A DNA stretch of 64,000 nt from Blastococcus sp. TF02-09 (GCF_003319105.1 NZ_QOHH01000004.1:240061-304060); one strand, 5' to 3'; counted from the first letter of the stretch, positions 1-10,400 are shown. Notes: generated from the sequence alone by a model not told the origin. A program made the numbers and translations.

Positions 1-36
1 GCGGGTCAGCGAGGCTCCGAACAGGCAGGCGCAGTC

Positions 37-993
37 ATGCGACGGGTGACGGTCGCGCTGTCCGGGGCGCTGCTCGGCCTCTGCGCCCAAGGCGTGTACT
101 CGGGCACGGCCATAGCCGATCCGGTCGCCTGCCAGCAGTACAACTCGCACGGCATCTGCGTGGTGGAGGCCGAGTCCGCTCAGCAGCCGGAAAGTCGGCC
201 GGTCGCAGTGGGCTCCGGTAGCGGTGGTGAGAGTCAGGAGGCTTCCTGCACCCTGGACGCCACCGGCGCCGCCATCCCCTGCCAGGAGGGCCCATCGTGG
301 TGGGTCCAGAGCTTGCAGTGCTACGCCCAGCCGATGCTCGAGCCACCGCCCAAGGACTTGCCGATCTGGGGCGGTCACACCGACGGCGCCATCTACCTGT
401 GCACCTTCTACACCGACGGTGGGGCCTTTCCGGGCACGAACGGGTTCTCGTTCTGGTCGGCCACCGCGCCGGCCGGCCCCGCAGCCGTTGACCCCGCGGT
501 GCTTGCCGAGCAAGCGCTGCGCACCCTGACCCTCCCGGAGCCGACAACCGGTCGCTACCCGGCCGGGACCCTGCGGGACGGGCGGCCCTTCACCGTTGCC
601 AACGCCTTCACGTGGTTCTGGACCGACCCCGAGTCGTTCCGGGCGCTGACCGCACGGGCGGACGCCGGCGGCGTCTGGGCGCAGGTGACGGTGACGCCGA
701 CCGCCCTGACATTCACCCCAGGCGACGGGGCCGAGGCGGTCTCGTGTCCCGGCCCCGGGTTGGCGTGGCAGCGCGGCGACGGCGTATGGGCGCCATCCCC
801 GGCGGGCTGCCACTACCGGTATCCCCATTCGTCGATCCACCAGCCCGATGAGCAGGTGACGGCGACCTACGGCATCAGTTGGTCGGTCGCCTGGACGTCG
901 TCGACAGGAGCGAGCGGCACTCTGCCGGACCTGACGACGACGTCGAACGCGACGTTCGCGGTTGCGGAGGTGCAGGCGGTGGTGACCGGATGA
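37..993 (+). CDS. Secreted hypothetical protein heading the Tad operon
   Basis: The 318-residue product starts with a signal peptide: two Arg, then a hydrophobic stretch to about residue 25 ending near TAIADPVA. The rest is Cys-, Pro- and Gly-rich with no transmembrane segment or motif I recognise. The stop overlaps the next start by 4 bp (ATGA), so it is translationally coupled to the CpaB-like gene and probably belongs to the pilus operon, perhaps as a surface or assembly accessory. A weak AGGCAGG ribosome site precedes the ATG. The operon may begin upstream of the window. The gene is sure, its role unknown. Confidence 0.8.
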   Translation: MRRVTVALSGALLGLCAQGVYSGTAIADPVACQQYNSHGICVVEAESAQQPESRPVAVGSGSGGESQEASCTLDATGAAIPCQEGPSWWVQSLQCYAQPMLEPPPKDLPIWGGHTDGAIYLCTFYTDGGAFPGTNGFSFWSATAPAGPAAVDPAVLAEQALRTLTLPEPTTGRYPAGTLRDGRPFTVANAFTWFWTDPESFRALTARADAGGVWAQVTVTPTALTFTPGDGAEAVSCPGPGLAWQRGDGVWAPSPAGCHYRYPHSSIHQPDEQVTATYGISWSVAWTSSTGASGTLPDLTTTSNATFAVAEVQAVVTG

Positions 994-1709
994 CGGCACG
1001 AGCAGAGGCGACGACGACGTCAGCCGGGCGTTCCGCGGCTCCGGTACGGGAGGCGGCACCGCCACCGGTCCCCACGCTGCGGAGCGCAGCGGCGAGGCGG
1101 CGCACCAGCCGGAAGTCACTGGTCCTCAGCGTGCTCGTCGTCCTGCTCGGTGCCCTGATCGCCTTCGCCGCCGGCCGAATGCTGACTGCCGAGACCGAGG
1201 TGCTCGCGGTCGCCCGGGACGTGCAGGTGGGCTCGACGATCACCGCCGACGACCTGACGATCGCGAACGTCACCGCGGACCCCAACCTGTCACCCGTCCC
1301 GGCGGCCCAGCAGTCCGAGGTCGTCGGGATGGTGGCGCAGGTCCCGCTGACCCGTGGCCAGCTGCTGACCCGCGCCCAGGTAGGCACGGGCACCGGACTC
1401 GCGGCCGGGGAGATGCTGGTCGCCCTGCCGTTGAAGGAAGGTCAGTTTCCCGCCCGAGGAGTGACGCCGGGGCAGCAGGTGCTGATCGTTTTGACTCCCG
1501 GTGCCGCGGGCTCCACCAGTGGGACCGATGCCATGGGTGGGACGTCCGATCGGCCGACCGAGGCAACCGTCGCCGAGGTGGGACCGGTGAACCCGACCAC
1601 CCAGGTGACAGTCGTCGACGTGCGGGTCCGTGAGGACGAGGGTCCGGCGGTCGCCCAGCTCGCCTCCACCGGCAGCCTGGCCTTGATCCTGCTGCCGACG
1701 GGGCGGTGA
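990..1709 (+). CDS. SAF-domain protein, CpaB/RcpC-like pilus assembly factor
   Basis: The 239-residue protein has a basic, Ala/Pro-rich cytoplasmic N-terminus (about 1-45), one transmembrane helix (about 46-65) and an SAF/antifreeze-like domain beginning with EVLAVARDVQVGSTITADDL. It then continues into a CpaB-type region (LPLKEGQFPARGVTPG). CpaB proteins are inner-membrane partners in Tad/Flp pilus assembly. I take the ATG at 990, which overlaps the upstream stop, rather than in-frame starts further upstream that would lie inside the previous gene. Position directly before CpaE- and CpaF-like genes supports the call. Confidence 0.82.
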   Translation: MTARAEATTTSAGRSAAPVREAAPPPVPTLRSAAARRRTSRKSLVLSVLVVLLGALIAFAAGRMLTAETEVLAVARDVQVGSTITADDLTIANVTADPNLSPVPAAQQSEVVGMVAQVPLTRGQLLTRAQVGTGTGLAAGEMLVALPLKEGQFPARGVTPGQQVLIVLTPGAAGSTSGTDAMGGTSDRPTEATVAEVGPVNPTTQVTVVDVRVREDEGPAVAQLASTGSLALILLPTGR

Positions 1710-1713
1710 CCGG

Positions 1714-2496
1714 GTGCTGACCATCGTGGCCTCCGGCAAGGCAGCCCCTGGCGTGTCCACGTCCGCGTGGGCGCTGGCCTTGTCCTGGCCCCGACCGCTG
1801 CTGCTCGCCGACTGCGATCACGCCGGCGGCGATCTGGCACCGGGGCTGCTGGCCGGACGGGTCAGCGTCGACCGGGGCCTGCTGTCCTGGTCGGCTGCCG
1901 CTCGTCGAGGGTTGCCGGCGACGGCGGCCGCCACACTGTTCGCCGAGCACGCGGCGCAGGTCCCCGAGCATCCGCAGGTGTCGCTGATCCCCGGCTTCAC
2001 GACGGCCACGCAGGGGGCCTCGTTCACCTCCGAAACGTGGGAGCGGCTCGCGCTGGCACTGGCAGCGTCGACCACCGCCATGGGCCGGGACGCCATGGTG
2101 GACGCCGGACGACTGGTCACCGATCGGGGATGTTGGCCGGTCCTGCGGGCCGCTGACCAGGTGCTCCTGGCGGTGCGGCCCAGCGTGCGGTCGGTGCACG
2201 CGGCACAGGACGCCGTGCGGCGGGTGCGTCAGGAGCTCGGTGACCTGGCGAACGTGGCCGCACTGGTGGTCGGAACCGGGCCGTACTCGGCCGGCGAGGT
2301 GGTCACGGCGCTGCAACTGCCGCTCGCCGGGGTGCTGCCCTACGACCCGGGCACGGCAGCTGCCCTCTCCGATGGCGCGGTCTCGAGCATGAAGACGCTG
2401 CGGCGGTCCGCGCTGATGCGGGCGGCGTCGTCCCTAGCCGGCGAGCTGGCTGACTCCGCCGAGGCATCCTCGATGGCTGAGGCGGTGGCCGGATGA
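1714..2496 (+). CDS. CpaE/TadZ-like ParA-superfamily protein
   Basis: The GTG start lies 4 bp after the preceding stop; the product is 260 aa. It has the MinD/ParA layout, with an N-terminal beta strand (MLTIVASGKAAPGVSTSAWA), an LLADCDHAGGD strand resembling the DxD segment of ParA ATPases, and a DAGRLV strand at the place of Walker B. The canonical KGGxGKT Walker A is degenerate: it lacks the second Lys, as in many TadZ proteins. TadZ proteins localise the Tad pilus machine at the membrane. The next gene, the CpaF-type ATPase, overlaps it by 4 bp. Confidence 0.75.
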   Translation: MLTIVASGKAAPGVSTSAWALALSWPRPLLLADCDHAGGDLAPGLLAGRVSVDRGLLSWSAAARRGLPATAAATLFAEHAAQVPEHPQVSLIPGFTTATQGASFTSETWERLALALAASTTAMGRDAMVDAGRLVTDRGCWPVLRAADQVLLAVRPSVRSVHAAQDAVRRVRQELGDLANVAALVVGTGPYSAGEVVTALQLPLAGVLPYDPGTAAALSDGAVSSMKTLRRSALMRAASSLAGELADSAEASSMAEAVAG

Positions 2497-4013
2497 GCCG
2501 CAAGAACACTCGGGCGCCATCCTCGACAGCACCGGAGCCCCTGCAGGTCCAAACGCGCCCGCTGCTGCCCAGCTTCGGAGCCGACGTCCCGGGAGACGTG
2601 CACCGGGCCGAGACCACGCCGTCCGATGCCGCGGACCTCACCGAGGCCGAGTACCGCGTCGTGGGGGAGCTGCGCGACCGGGTGTCGACGCGGTTGACAG
2701 CGGAGGACAAGAACTACGCGGCCGGTCCGCGTCGGGAACTGACCAAGAAGCTGATCCGCGACGAATACGACCAGTGGCTGCTGCACGAGGCCAACCGCGG
2801 CCGGGCCGTCCCCGCGGTGTCCACCGAGGACAGAATCTTCGCCGCCGTACTGGCCGAGCTCGACGGACTGGGGCGGCTGGCACCGCTGCTGACTCGGGAC
2901 GACGTGGAGGACATCCACTTCGAGGGCTGCGACCCGACCGTGCTGCGCACGGTGGACGGCCAGCTGGTGGCCGGTCCGCCGATTGCCTCCACCGACGAGG
3001 AACTCGAGCAGCTGCTGCGGTCGATCGGATCACGCTCGGACGGCGGGCAGACCAGCCGCGAGTTCTCCTCGGCCAGCCCCATCCTCAACGTGCGTCTGAA
3101 GGGCGTCACCCAGCTGGGCGCGCGCCTGCAGGCCGCGATGGACGTGCTGCCCCGCCCGGCCGGAGTGATCCGGGTGCACCGCTTCTCCGACCCGAGCCTG
3201 GACGACCTGCACCGGCTCAACATGGTCGACTCACCGATCCGGGCCTTCTTGCGCGCGGTGATCGAGGCCGGCGTCTCGCCGCTCGTGACCGGGGCGCCGG
3301 GCGTCGGGAAGACGACCCTGCTGCGCGCGCTCGGCAACGCGATCCCGTGGAACAACGTGGTCATCACCGTGGAGGACGAGCGGGAGCTCGGCCTGCACCT
3401 GCCGCGGTGGGATCCCGACCAGCAGCGACTGGTCAAGCGGCACGCCGTCTGCCGCCCCTTCGAGTCGCGGCTGCCCAACGCCGAGGGCAGGGGCGGATTC
3501 GACATGGGGGACGCCCTGCACCTGGCGCTCCGGGCCTCGCCGACCTGGGTGCTGGTCGGCGAGGTCCGCGGCGCCTACGTCACCTCCTTGCTGGAGGCTG
3601 CGACCAGCGGCATCGCCTCGGTGATGTGCACGGTCCACTCCCCGTCGGCCGAGGGCGTCTTCGACAAGGTCCTGATCAACGCGCTCAAGGCACACCCGAC
3701 CCCGTCACCGGAGCTGGTCCTGCGCTCGCTGGCCGCCCTCGGCCTGGTCGTGCACGTACACCGCGACCACGGCTACGCCCGGTTCGTGTCCGGCATCTAC
3801 GAACTGGGTGCGATCGGCGACTCCGGTCGCCCCGACCTCAAGCCGATCTTCGCGCCGCGACCCGACGACGGCCGCGCTCGGGCCACCGGGCCGGGGATGC
3901 TCAGCGACTCGCTGGCCGAACGGCTGACCGCGGTCGGCTTCGACCCGAACTGGCTGCACCCGGATGCCTCCGACTGGCCCACCGACCTCCGCCGGCAGGA
4001 GTGGGCGTCGTGA
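2493..4013 (+). CDS. CpaF/TadA-type secretion ATPase
   Basis: This 506-residue type II/IV secretion ATPase would power assembly of the Tad pilus at the cytoplasmic membrane. The N-terminal part is about 150 residues. Walker A is GAPGVGKTT near residues 267-275, the Walker B-like strand is WVLVGEVRG near 350, and the His box is TVHSPSAEG. This is the full set for the family, and the length is normal. The start overlaps the upstream stop and TadB overlaps its end, so stoichiometry is probably set by coupled translation. The context of CpaB-, TadZ-, TadB- and TadC-like genes separates it from conjugative VirB11. Confidence 0.93.
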   Translation: MSRKNTRAPSSTAPEPLQVQTRPLLPSFGADVPGDVHRAETTPSDAADLTEAEYRVVGELRDRVSTRLTAEDKNYAAGPRRELTKKLIRDEYDQWLLHEANRGRAVPAVSTEDRIFAAVLAELDGLGRLAPLLTRDDVEDIHFEGCDPTVLRTVDGQLVAGPPIASTDEELEQLLRSIGSRSDGGQTSREFSSASPILNVRLKGVTQLGARLQAAMDVLPRPAGVIRVHRFSDPSLDDLHRLNMVDSPIRAFLRAVIEAGVSPLVTGAPGVGKTTLLRALGNAIPWNNVVITVEDERELGLHLPRWDPDQQRLVKRHAVCRPFESRLPNAEGRGGFDMGDALHLALRASPTWVLVGEVRGAYVTSLLEAATSGIASVMCTVHSPSAEGVFDKVLINALKAHPTPSPELVLRSLAALGLVVHVHRDHGYARFVSGIYELGAIGDSGRPDLKPIFAPRPDDGRARATGPGMLSDSLAERLTAVGFDPNWLHPDASDWPTDLRRQEWAS

Positions 4014-4873
4014 CCGCCGGGATGCTGCTGCTCGTCCTCGCCGGGCTGCTGGTCTCCGGCGGTCTGGTCGCCGCGGTCGCGGCGGTCCGTGGGGTCGGCC
4101 TGTCCGCTGGTTCGCTGTCCGTGCGCCGCTCCCACCGGCGACGGATCACGCCACTGCACCTCGGCGCGGTGGCAACCGGGGTGCTCGCGCTGCTGATCAC
4201 CGGTTGGCCGGTCGCCGCGCTGGCCGCAGCCGGTGGTGCCGTCTTCATCCCCAAGGTGCTCGGCGGCGGCAAGGCTGCCAAGCGGATGATCGCCACCTCT
4301 GAGGCGCTGGCGGACTGGACACGGCGGCTGGCGGACCTGATCAGCTCGGGCGCTGCCGGTTCGACCCGGGATGCGCTGCGCCGCTCGCTGAGCTCGGCGC
4401 CGGAGGCGATCGCGCCGGCGGTCACCAACCTGGTGACCCGGATGGGGCCTCAGGGCGTGGAGTCCGCGCTGCGGCAGTTCGCCCGTGAGGTCGACGACCC
4501 GGCCGCCGACAAGATCGCCATGGTGCTCATCCTGCGGGAGCGGAACGGCGGGCCAGGTCTGGCCGAGGTGCTCACCGCGCTGGCCGCAGACCTCGACGAC
4601 CGCTCGCGGATGGTTCGCGAGGTGGAGGCCGAGCGCGCCAAGCCACGGGCGAACATGCGCACCATCGTGGTGGTCACCCTGCTCCTGGTCGTCGCGATGA
4701 CGCTGTTCGCCCGTACCTTCCTGTCCGGCTACTCCACGCCTCTTGGGCAGGTGGCGTTGCTCCTGGACGTCGTGCTCTTCGGGACGGCGCTGCGGTGGAT
4801 GCGCCGCCTGTCCGACCCGCCCCGGCCGCCGCGTGTGCTCGTCGACCCCGATCTGGTCACGGTGGACCGGTGA
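4010..4873 (+). CDS. TadB-like type II secretion F-domain membrane protein
   Basis: The 287-residue product starts at GTG 4010, overlapping the CpaF stop (GTGA). It has two N-terminal membrane segments, a cytoplasmic region with a T2SSF-type helical bundle (residues about 95-215, including LIL-RERNGGPGLAEVLTAL), and two C-terminal membrane segments. TadB and TadC form the inner-membrane platform on which the ATPase acts. A longer open frame reaches upstream to 2774 but lies entirely inside cpaF, so the GTG is the sensible start. Confidence 0.87.
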   Translation: MTAGMLLLVLAGLLVSGGLVAAVAAVRGVGLSAGSLSVRRSHRRRITPLHLGAVATGVLALLITGWPVAALAAAGGAVFIPKVLGGGKAAKRMIATSEALADWTRRLADLISSGAAGSTRDALRRSLSSAPEAIAPAVTNLVTRMGPQGVESALRQFAREVDDPAADKIAMVLILRERNGGPGLAEVLTALAADLDDRSRMVREVEAERAKPRANMRTIVVVTLLLVVAMTLFARTFLSGYSTPLGQVALLLDVVLFGTALRWMRRLSDPPRPPRVLVDPDLVTVDR

Positions 4874-5778
4874 CCGGGCTGCAGACGGCCACCCTGGCCG
4901 GCATGGTGGTGGCGCTCGGTCTCGTCCTCGCGGCCCGGGCGCTGCGTCCCGCGCCGCCGGCGCTGATCGCGGCGCTCGAACAGCTCTCGGCCAGCCCGAC
5001 CGCGGGAACCTCGCCCCCGTCGGGAACGACGTCGAACTCGGCGGGGGACCGGCGGACCTGGTTGCCGTCGGCGATGGTTCGCGTGGTCGAGGGGCGCCTC
5101 GGCGTCCCCGATGCCGACCTGGCCATCCTCGGCCAGACCCGCAACGAGCTTGCCGCGCGCAAGCTAACCCTCGCCCTCGCCGGGTTGCTCGCCCCCGCGG
5201 TGCTCGGCCTCGTCGCCGTGCTGGTCGACATGCCGGTGCCGTTCGTCGTGCCCGGCGCCGTCGGGCTGGGGTTGGCTGCGGTCGGGTGGCTGCTCCCGTC
5301 GGCCGAGGCCCGGGAGGCGGCGGGGAAGGCGCGGGCGGAGTTCCGCAGCAACTTGGAGTCCTTCCTCACCCTGGTGGCCGGCGAGCGCCGGGCGCGAGGA
5401 TCGGTCGAGCAGGCCCTCGAGGAGGCCGCGGAGATCTCGGGCAGCCTGCCGTTCGTCCGCATGCGGCGCGCGATCCGGCGCGCCGCGCTGTCCGGTCGCA
5501 AGCCTTGGAGCGACCTGCGCGACCTCGGTGACGAGCTCGCGGTTCCCGAGCTGCGCAGCCTCGCCGACATCGCCGCGGTGGCCGCCGACGGGGCGTCGGT
5601 CTACAACACCTTGCTGGCCAGTGCCCGCACCCTCCGGCACGCCGAACTGTCCGATGCTCGCAGCCAGGCCAACGAGGTCAGCGAGCGGATGTCCCGCCCG
5701 CTGGCGCTGCTCGTCACCGGGCTGACTCTGTTCGTCCTGGTCCCGTTCCTGCTCCGCATGTTCGCCGTCAGCACCTGA
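4870..5778 (+). CDS. TadC-like type II secretion F-domain membrane protein
   Basis: The 302-residue second platform protein has its GTG start at 4870 overlapping the TadB stop by 4 bp. It carries an N-terminal helix, two central membrane segments (about 95-145), a cytoplasmic T2SSF domain beginning near residue 150 (ARAEFRSNLESFLTLVAGER) and a C-terminal membrane anchor (LLVTGLTLFVLVPFLLRMF). Paired TadB/TadC genes are the family norm. The protein ends 23 bp before the pilin gene. Confidence 0.87.
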   Translation: MTGLQTATLAGMVVALGLVLAARALRPAPPALIAALEQLSASPTAGTSPPSGTTSNSAGDRRTWLPSAMVRVVEGRLGVPDADLAILGQTRNELAARKLTLALAGLLAPAVLGLVAVLVDMPVPFVVPGAVGLGLAAVGWLLPSAEAREAAGKARAEFRSNLESFLTLVAGERRARGSVEQALEEAAEISGSLPFVRMRRAIRRAALSGRKPWSDLRDLGDELAVPELRSLADIAAVAADGASVYNTLLASARTLRHAELSDARSQANEVSERMSRPLALLVTGLTLFVLVPFLLRMFAVST

Positions 5779-5801
5779 CCGCACCACCAACGGGAGGTCC
5801 C

Positions 5802-6038
5802 ATGTTCCAGCTCACAACCCGTCGCGATCGCCTTCGCGCAGTCCTGGCTCTCCAGGCTGCGCTGCACGCCGCAGTCCTGACGGCGTTCGCGTGGCTGCGC
5901 GCCGAGCACGTGCGCGACGACCGCGGCTCAGACTCCTCCGAGAAGGCCTTCATGGTCATCCTGGCCATCGCGCTCGGCGGCGCGGTCACCGTCGCCGCGG
6001 TGGCGTTCGTGGCCAGCAAGACGGCGCTGTTCCAGTAG
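5802..6038 (+). CDS. Flp-type pilin candidate
   Basis: The 78-residue protein has a strong GGGAGG ribosome site 5-6 bp before its ATG, consistent with a highly made structural subunit. It has a prepilin-like site: Gly followed by SDSSE, with Glu at mature position +5, then a hydrophobic helix (AFMVILAIALGGAVTVAAVA). That is the signature of Flp/class IVb pilins. The leader before the cleavage site is long (about 42 residues). No prepilin peptidase is visible, so processing would rely on an enzyme encoded elsewhere. Confidence 0.72.
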   Translation: MFQLTTRRDRLRAVLALQAALHAAVLTAFAWLRAEHVRDDRGSDSSEKAFMVILAIALGGAVTVAAVAFVASKTALFQ

Positions 6039-6058
6039 CGAGACGCACCAGCAGCGCC

Positions 6059-6526
6059 ATGCCTGGATCCCGTGCCCGGAGACGCACCGCGGTACCGCCG
6101 TGCGGTGTGGTCGTGCGTCCAGGCCTGCCGAGCCGCGGTGGCGGGAGCGATCGGGGTTCGTCGAGCGTCGAGTTCGCCATCCTGTTCCCGATCATTGTCA
6201 CCCTGTTGCTCGCCGGCCCGCAGCTGGCGATGTGGTACTTCGCCCGCGAAGCTGCCGACGCCGCCGCGCACGCTGGGGCGCGGGCAGCCAGCGTCAGCGG
6301 CGCGGCCGGGGGAGCGGGACAAGAAGCGGCCGACCAGTACCTGGCCCGACTCGGCAGCGGCACCATCACCCGCTACTCGGTGGAGGAACAGGACACCGCC
6401 ACCACGGTCACCGTCCACGTCACCGCCGAGGTGCCCAACGTGATACCGCTGCCCGGCTTCGCCCCGACCGTCGACGTCACGGTGACGCGCGGCAGGGAGC
6501 GCTTCACCACGCCGGACTCGCCATGA
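6059..6526 (+). CDS. TadE-like pseudopilin
   Basis: The 155-residue TadE-family protein has a short basic leader, then RGSSSVEFAILFPIIVTLLL, a prepilin-type motif with Gly at the cut site and Glu at +5 followed by a membrane helix. A periplasmic/extracellular beta-rich part follows. TadE-like pseudopilins are minor components of the Tad pilus. I chose ATG 6059 because it sits just after the pilin gene and keeps a normal leader. Another in-frame start upstream would overlap the pilin. The next gene overlaps its stop. Confidence 0.8.
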   Translation: MPGSRARRRTAVPPCGVVVRPGLPSRGGGSDRGSSSVEFAILFPIIVTLLLAGPQLAMWYFAREAADAAAHAGARAASVSGAAGGAGQEAADQYLARLGSGTITRYSVEEQDTATTVTVHVTAEVPNVIPLPGFAPTVDVTVTRGRERFTTPDSP

Positions 6527-6987
6527 ACCGCCGTCTGCAGCTGGTCACCGCTCCGACCGGCCCGCCGCGGAGAGATGATCGCGGCTCCGAGTCCGTCGAG
6601 CTGGCCATCCTGCTGCCGGTCGGCATCTTGATCCTCGCGATGTTGGTGATCGGAGCCCGGATCGCACTGGCCGGCGACCGCGTCAGCGGCGTCGCCGGCA
6701 TCGCCGCCCGAGACGCCTCGCTCGCCCGCTCAGCCAGCGCCGCTCAGCAGGTCGCCACGGCCAGCGCCGCCGACGCGCTGGCCGACCGGAACCTGCACTG
6801 TGCCGACGTCCAGGTGAGCGTCGACACCACCGGGTTCAACAGCGCCCCAGGCGTTCCAGCGTCGGTCACCGTGACCGTGGCATGCACCGTCGGCCTGTCC
6901 GACATCGGGGTGGCCGGACTGCCCGGCTCGCGCACCCTGCGTGACACCGCCACCAGCCCTCTCGACCCCGCCCGGGAGCTGTCGTGA
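6523..6987 (+). CDS. TadE/TadF-like pseudopilin
   Basis: The 154-residue protein starts at ATG 6523, overlapping the previous stop. It carries RGSESVELAILLPVGILILA: prepilin-type Gly cut site, Glu at +5, then a membrane helix. The C-terminal part is beta-rich and has a Cys pair (HCADV and VACTV) that could form a disulfide. It is a second minor pilin in the same transcript and differs enough from its neighbour to look like an old duplication. Confidence 0.78.
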   Translation: MNRRLQLVTAPTGPPRRDDRGSESVELAILLPVGILILAMLVIGARIALAGDRVSGVAGIAARDASLARSASAAQQVATASAADALADRNLHCADVQVSVDTTGFNSAPGVPASVTVTVACTVGLSDIGVAGLPGSRTLRDTATSPLDPARELS

Positions 6988-7412
6988 CCCGCCCGGGGCG
7001 GACCGACGCCCTAGTCCGCGACGACGAGCGCGGGTCGGTGGCGGTCCTCTTCTGCTTCATCGTGCTGATCGCCAGCGTCCTGGTGACCGGCCTCGTGGAC
7101 GCCGGCACGGCGATCCAAGCGGCCAACCGCGCCGACACGTACTCCGCCGAGGCGGCCCGGGCGGCCAGCATCGCGGTCGGCCCGGTTCCTACCGGAGGCA
7201 GCGCGGACGCCACGTTGGCCGTGAACGCCGCCCGCGACTACCTCGAGCAGGCCGGCGCGGTCGGCACGGTGAACGTCCTCGGCCCCGGCGTGGTCGAGGT
7301 CAGCGTGACCGTCACCGCCTCGACACCCCTGCTCGGCATCCCGGTCAGCCAGACCCGCACCCACACCGCACAACTGCTGGTCGGCGTCACTCAAGGGGAG
7401 GGCTTGTCGTGA
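6984..7412 (+). CDS. Third TadE/TadG-like small membrane protein
   Basis: The 142-residue product starts at GTG, overlapping the upstream stop. DERGSVAVLFCFIVLIASV resembles a pseudopilin N-terminus but lacks the Glu at +5. After the single membrane helix comes an Ala-rich extracellular helix and a beta-rich tail. It resembles the secretion-neighbourhood TadE-like proteins of actinobacteria. Without Glu +5 it may be a membrane-anchored assembly factor and not a polymerised subunit. Confidence 0.7.
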   Translation: MTRPGRTDALVRDDERGSVAVLFCFIVLIASVLVTGLVDAGTAIQAANRADTYSAEAARAASIAVGPVPTGGSADATLAVNAARDYLEQAGAVGTVNVLGPGVVEVSVTVTASTPLLGIPVSQTRTHTAQLLVGVTQGEGLS

Positions 7413-10400
7413 CAGAGCGCGCCGTCCGCCTCATCAAGGCCGTGGGTGCGCTGGTCGCGCTCATCGCGGTCGTCGTCGGCGTCCCGCTGCTCCTCGCGGC
7501 CCTGCAGTTGGTGCCGCACAGCCTGCCGTCCCTCGGCGAGGTCGTGACCTCGCTGAGGGCTCGAGACGACGGACGACTCGCCCAAATTGTCCTCGCTACG
7601 GGGGTCTGGGTGTGCTGGGCGCTGTTCACGCTGTCGACAGCGGCGGAGCTGTGGGGGCTGGTCCGCGATCGGCCGGCTCTACCACTGCCGGGGCTGCGGA
7701 TCTTCCAACGGCCGGCGGCCGCGCTGGTGACCGCGGTCGCCGTCGGCTTGACCGTCGCCCCTGCACTCGCCAGCGCATCCCCGTCCGGGACCGCATCTGC
7801 CCGGCCGCCGCTGCCAGTCGTGACCGTGTCCACTGGTCTGTCCGCGTCGGCGCAGCAGGACATCGGCGTCCGGGTTACCCAGACGACGTCCGCGCACTGG
7901 GCTCCGGAGGGCCCGGCGGCCCCGACTGCGACGCCCTCGACGTACCAGGTCCAGCGCCGAGACACCCTGTGGGCGTTGGCCGAGCGCTACCTGGGCGATC
8001 CGCTGCGCTATCCGGAGATCGTCGAACTCAACGCCACCGCCGTCGGTCCGGACAACGAGATCAGCCCCGGCACGGTGCTTGTCCTGCCGGCGGACGCTTC
8101 CGGCCTGCCGCCGGCCGAGGGCGGTCCGGAGCCCACCGGCGCGACCGTTCCCGAGGAGGTCACCGTCGAACCCGGGGACACCCTGTGGGGCCTCGCGGAG
8201 GAGGTCACCGGGAGCGGTGAGGACTGGCGGCAAGCCTGGGAGTTGAACCGTGGACGCATCCAGCCGGACGGAGCGACCTTCACCGATCCATCGTTGATCC
8301 GGCCGGGATGGAGGCTCAGCATCCCAACGCCGGTGGACAGCCCGGAGCCCGAACCGAGCCCACCGCTGCCGCCGGCACCTGCGCCTCTCCCGACGACGGA
8401 GCTGCCCCCGCCGTCCGGTGACGCCCCGACGACGTCCGTGCCGGCGCCGGACACCCCGGCCCCGACGCCGTCGGAAGCGGCCGCGCCGACTGCTGAGTCG
8501 TCGCCCAGCCAGCAGGACGAGGACACGACAGACGAGAGCGCATCCGAGTTGGCGATGGTCGCCTTCGCGGGTGGTGGGCTGCTCCTGGCTGGTACCTCAC
8601 TCGCTGCTCTGCTGCGCTATCGGCGACGCCAGTTCCGGCACCGCCGTCCCGGCCGGGTCATTAGCAGCACCCCGCCCGAACTCCTCGACGCCGAGCGGAC
8701 CCTGCTGATGGCGGGAAGCGCCGGCAGCGCTGACGTGAGCTGGCTGGACCAAGCGCTGCGCAGCCTCGTGCAGGATCTGGCGGAAGCCGAAGGTGCCCAT
8801 CTGCCGGACGTCGTCGCGGTGTGCATGACCGAGGACGTCCTGACCCTGGTATTCGCGAGCCCCTCGCCGCAGGCACCGGAGCCGTGGACCGTGGACTCGG
8901 CGGGGACCCGCTGGTCGATCCGACGCGGCGACCCGCTGACGTACGACGAGCACCGGCGGACACGGTTCTTCGCCCCGTTCCCGACGCTCGCGTCCGTGGG
9001 CTACACCGCCGCGGGGGAGCACTGGCTCGTCGACCTCGAACGCGTCGGGGCCATCTCCCTGTCCGGCGACTCCGAGCGCTGCCTGAACCTGGCGCGGTTC
9101 CTCGCCGCTGAGCTGGCGCACAACAGCTGGTCGGAGATGCTGCAGGTGACCATGGTCGGCTTCGGCGAGGAGTTGGCCGAGATCAACCCCGACCGGTTGA
9201 CCTACTCCGTAGACGTGGAGAAGGCGATCGCGGCACTCGCCGGGAGGCTGGAGTCGGTCACGGACGCCATACGGGTTGCCGCCACCGACGTGCTCGGGGG
9301 CCGGCTGCACGACGTCGCGGCCGATGCCTGGGCGCCGCACGTGCTCTTGGTTGCCTCGCACGCGGCCGAGGACGGCGACGGCCTGGCCGAGCTGGTGACT
9401 GCGATTAGGCAGCAGCCGGCCCGCAGCGCGGTCGCGGTGGTGCTGGTTCACGACACCGATCTTGCCGACGACGTGCGCTGGCGGTTGACCATCGACGACG
9501 ACGGGCTTCTCCGCATTCCGGCACTGGACCTCGAGCTGATCGCCCAACAGGTCCCGGCCCACGAGGCCGCTCAGCTGGCTCAGGTGCTCGCCCTGGCGTC
9601 TGTCACCGAGGACCAGCCCGTCCCGCCGAGCCACGGCAACCGGTCCTGGGACGCGCACGCCGACGCCTGCGGCGGCCTACGCGTCGACCAGGCCGGCACA
9701 TCGCGGCGCGAGCGACCGGACTCTGTCGCGGCTGACGACCCGGCGCCAGACAAGTTGAAGGACTCCTTGCCGGCGACGAGCTCCGTGCTGCCGTTGCCCG
9801 CACAGACCTACCTGGACCAGGCGGCGACAACCGAGCAGGACCTGCAGGCGCTGGCCCCTGCCACCGATGAGGGCATCCGGCGCCAGGTGGAGAGCGCCGA
9901 CCCTGGCCTGGACGACGACCTGGCCGACTGGGCCGATTTGTCCTGTGCGCGACCCAAGTTGATGCTGCTCGGCCCGGTCCAGGTGCGCGCTCAGGGCTCG
10001 CTGCCGGAACGCAATCCGCGGCGGCAGTTCTACACCGAGATCGTTGCCTACCTGGCGACCCGGCCGGGTGGCGTGACCAGCGAGCGCTACGCCACCGCCA
10101 TCTGGCCCGACGAGCCCGACGTCGTCGGCAAGACGAAGGTGCGCCAGTCCATCTCCGTCGTGCGAGCCTGGCTCGGCACCGATCCGCATACCGGCGCCGA
10201 CTACCTGCCCTCCGGGCTCACCGCCGCGGCGGCGGGTCGGTACCGGATCGACGGCATCCTCATCGACGCGGAACTGTTCCGCCGACTGCGAGTTCGTGGG
10301 CAAGCCCGAGGAGCCGACGGGATCGGCGACCTGTGCGCGGCGCTCGGCCTGGTCGCCGGGCGCCCCTTCGACCTGCCCGCGCCGCGGACCGGTTCCGCCG

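Noticed and set aside
2774..4009. Long upstream extension of the TadB frame
   Set aside because: It overlaps the CpaF ATPase completely and reads as Arg/Pro-rich shadow; the GTG at 4010 is coupled to the CpaF stop.
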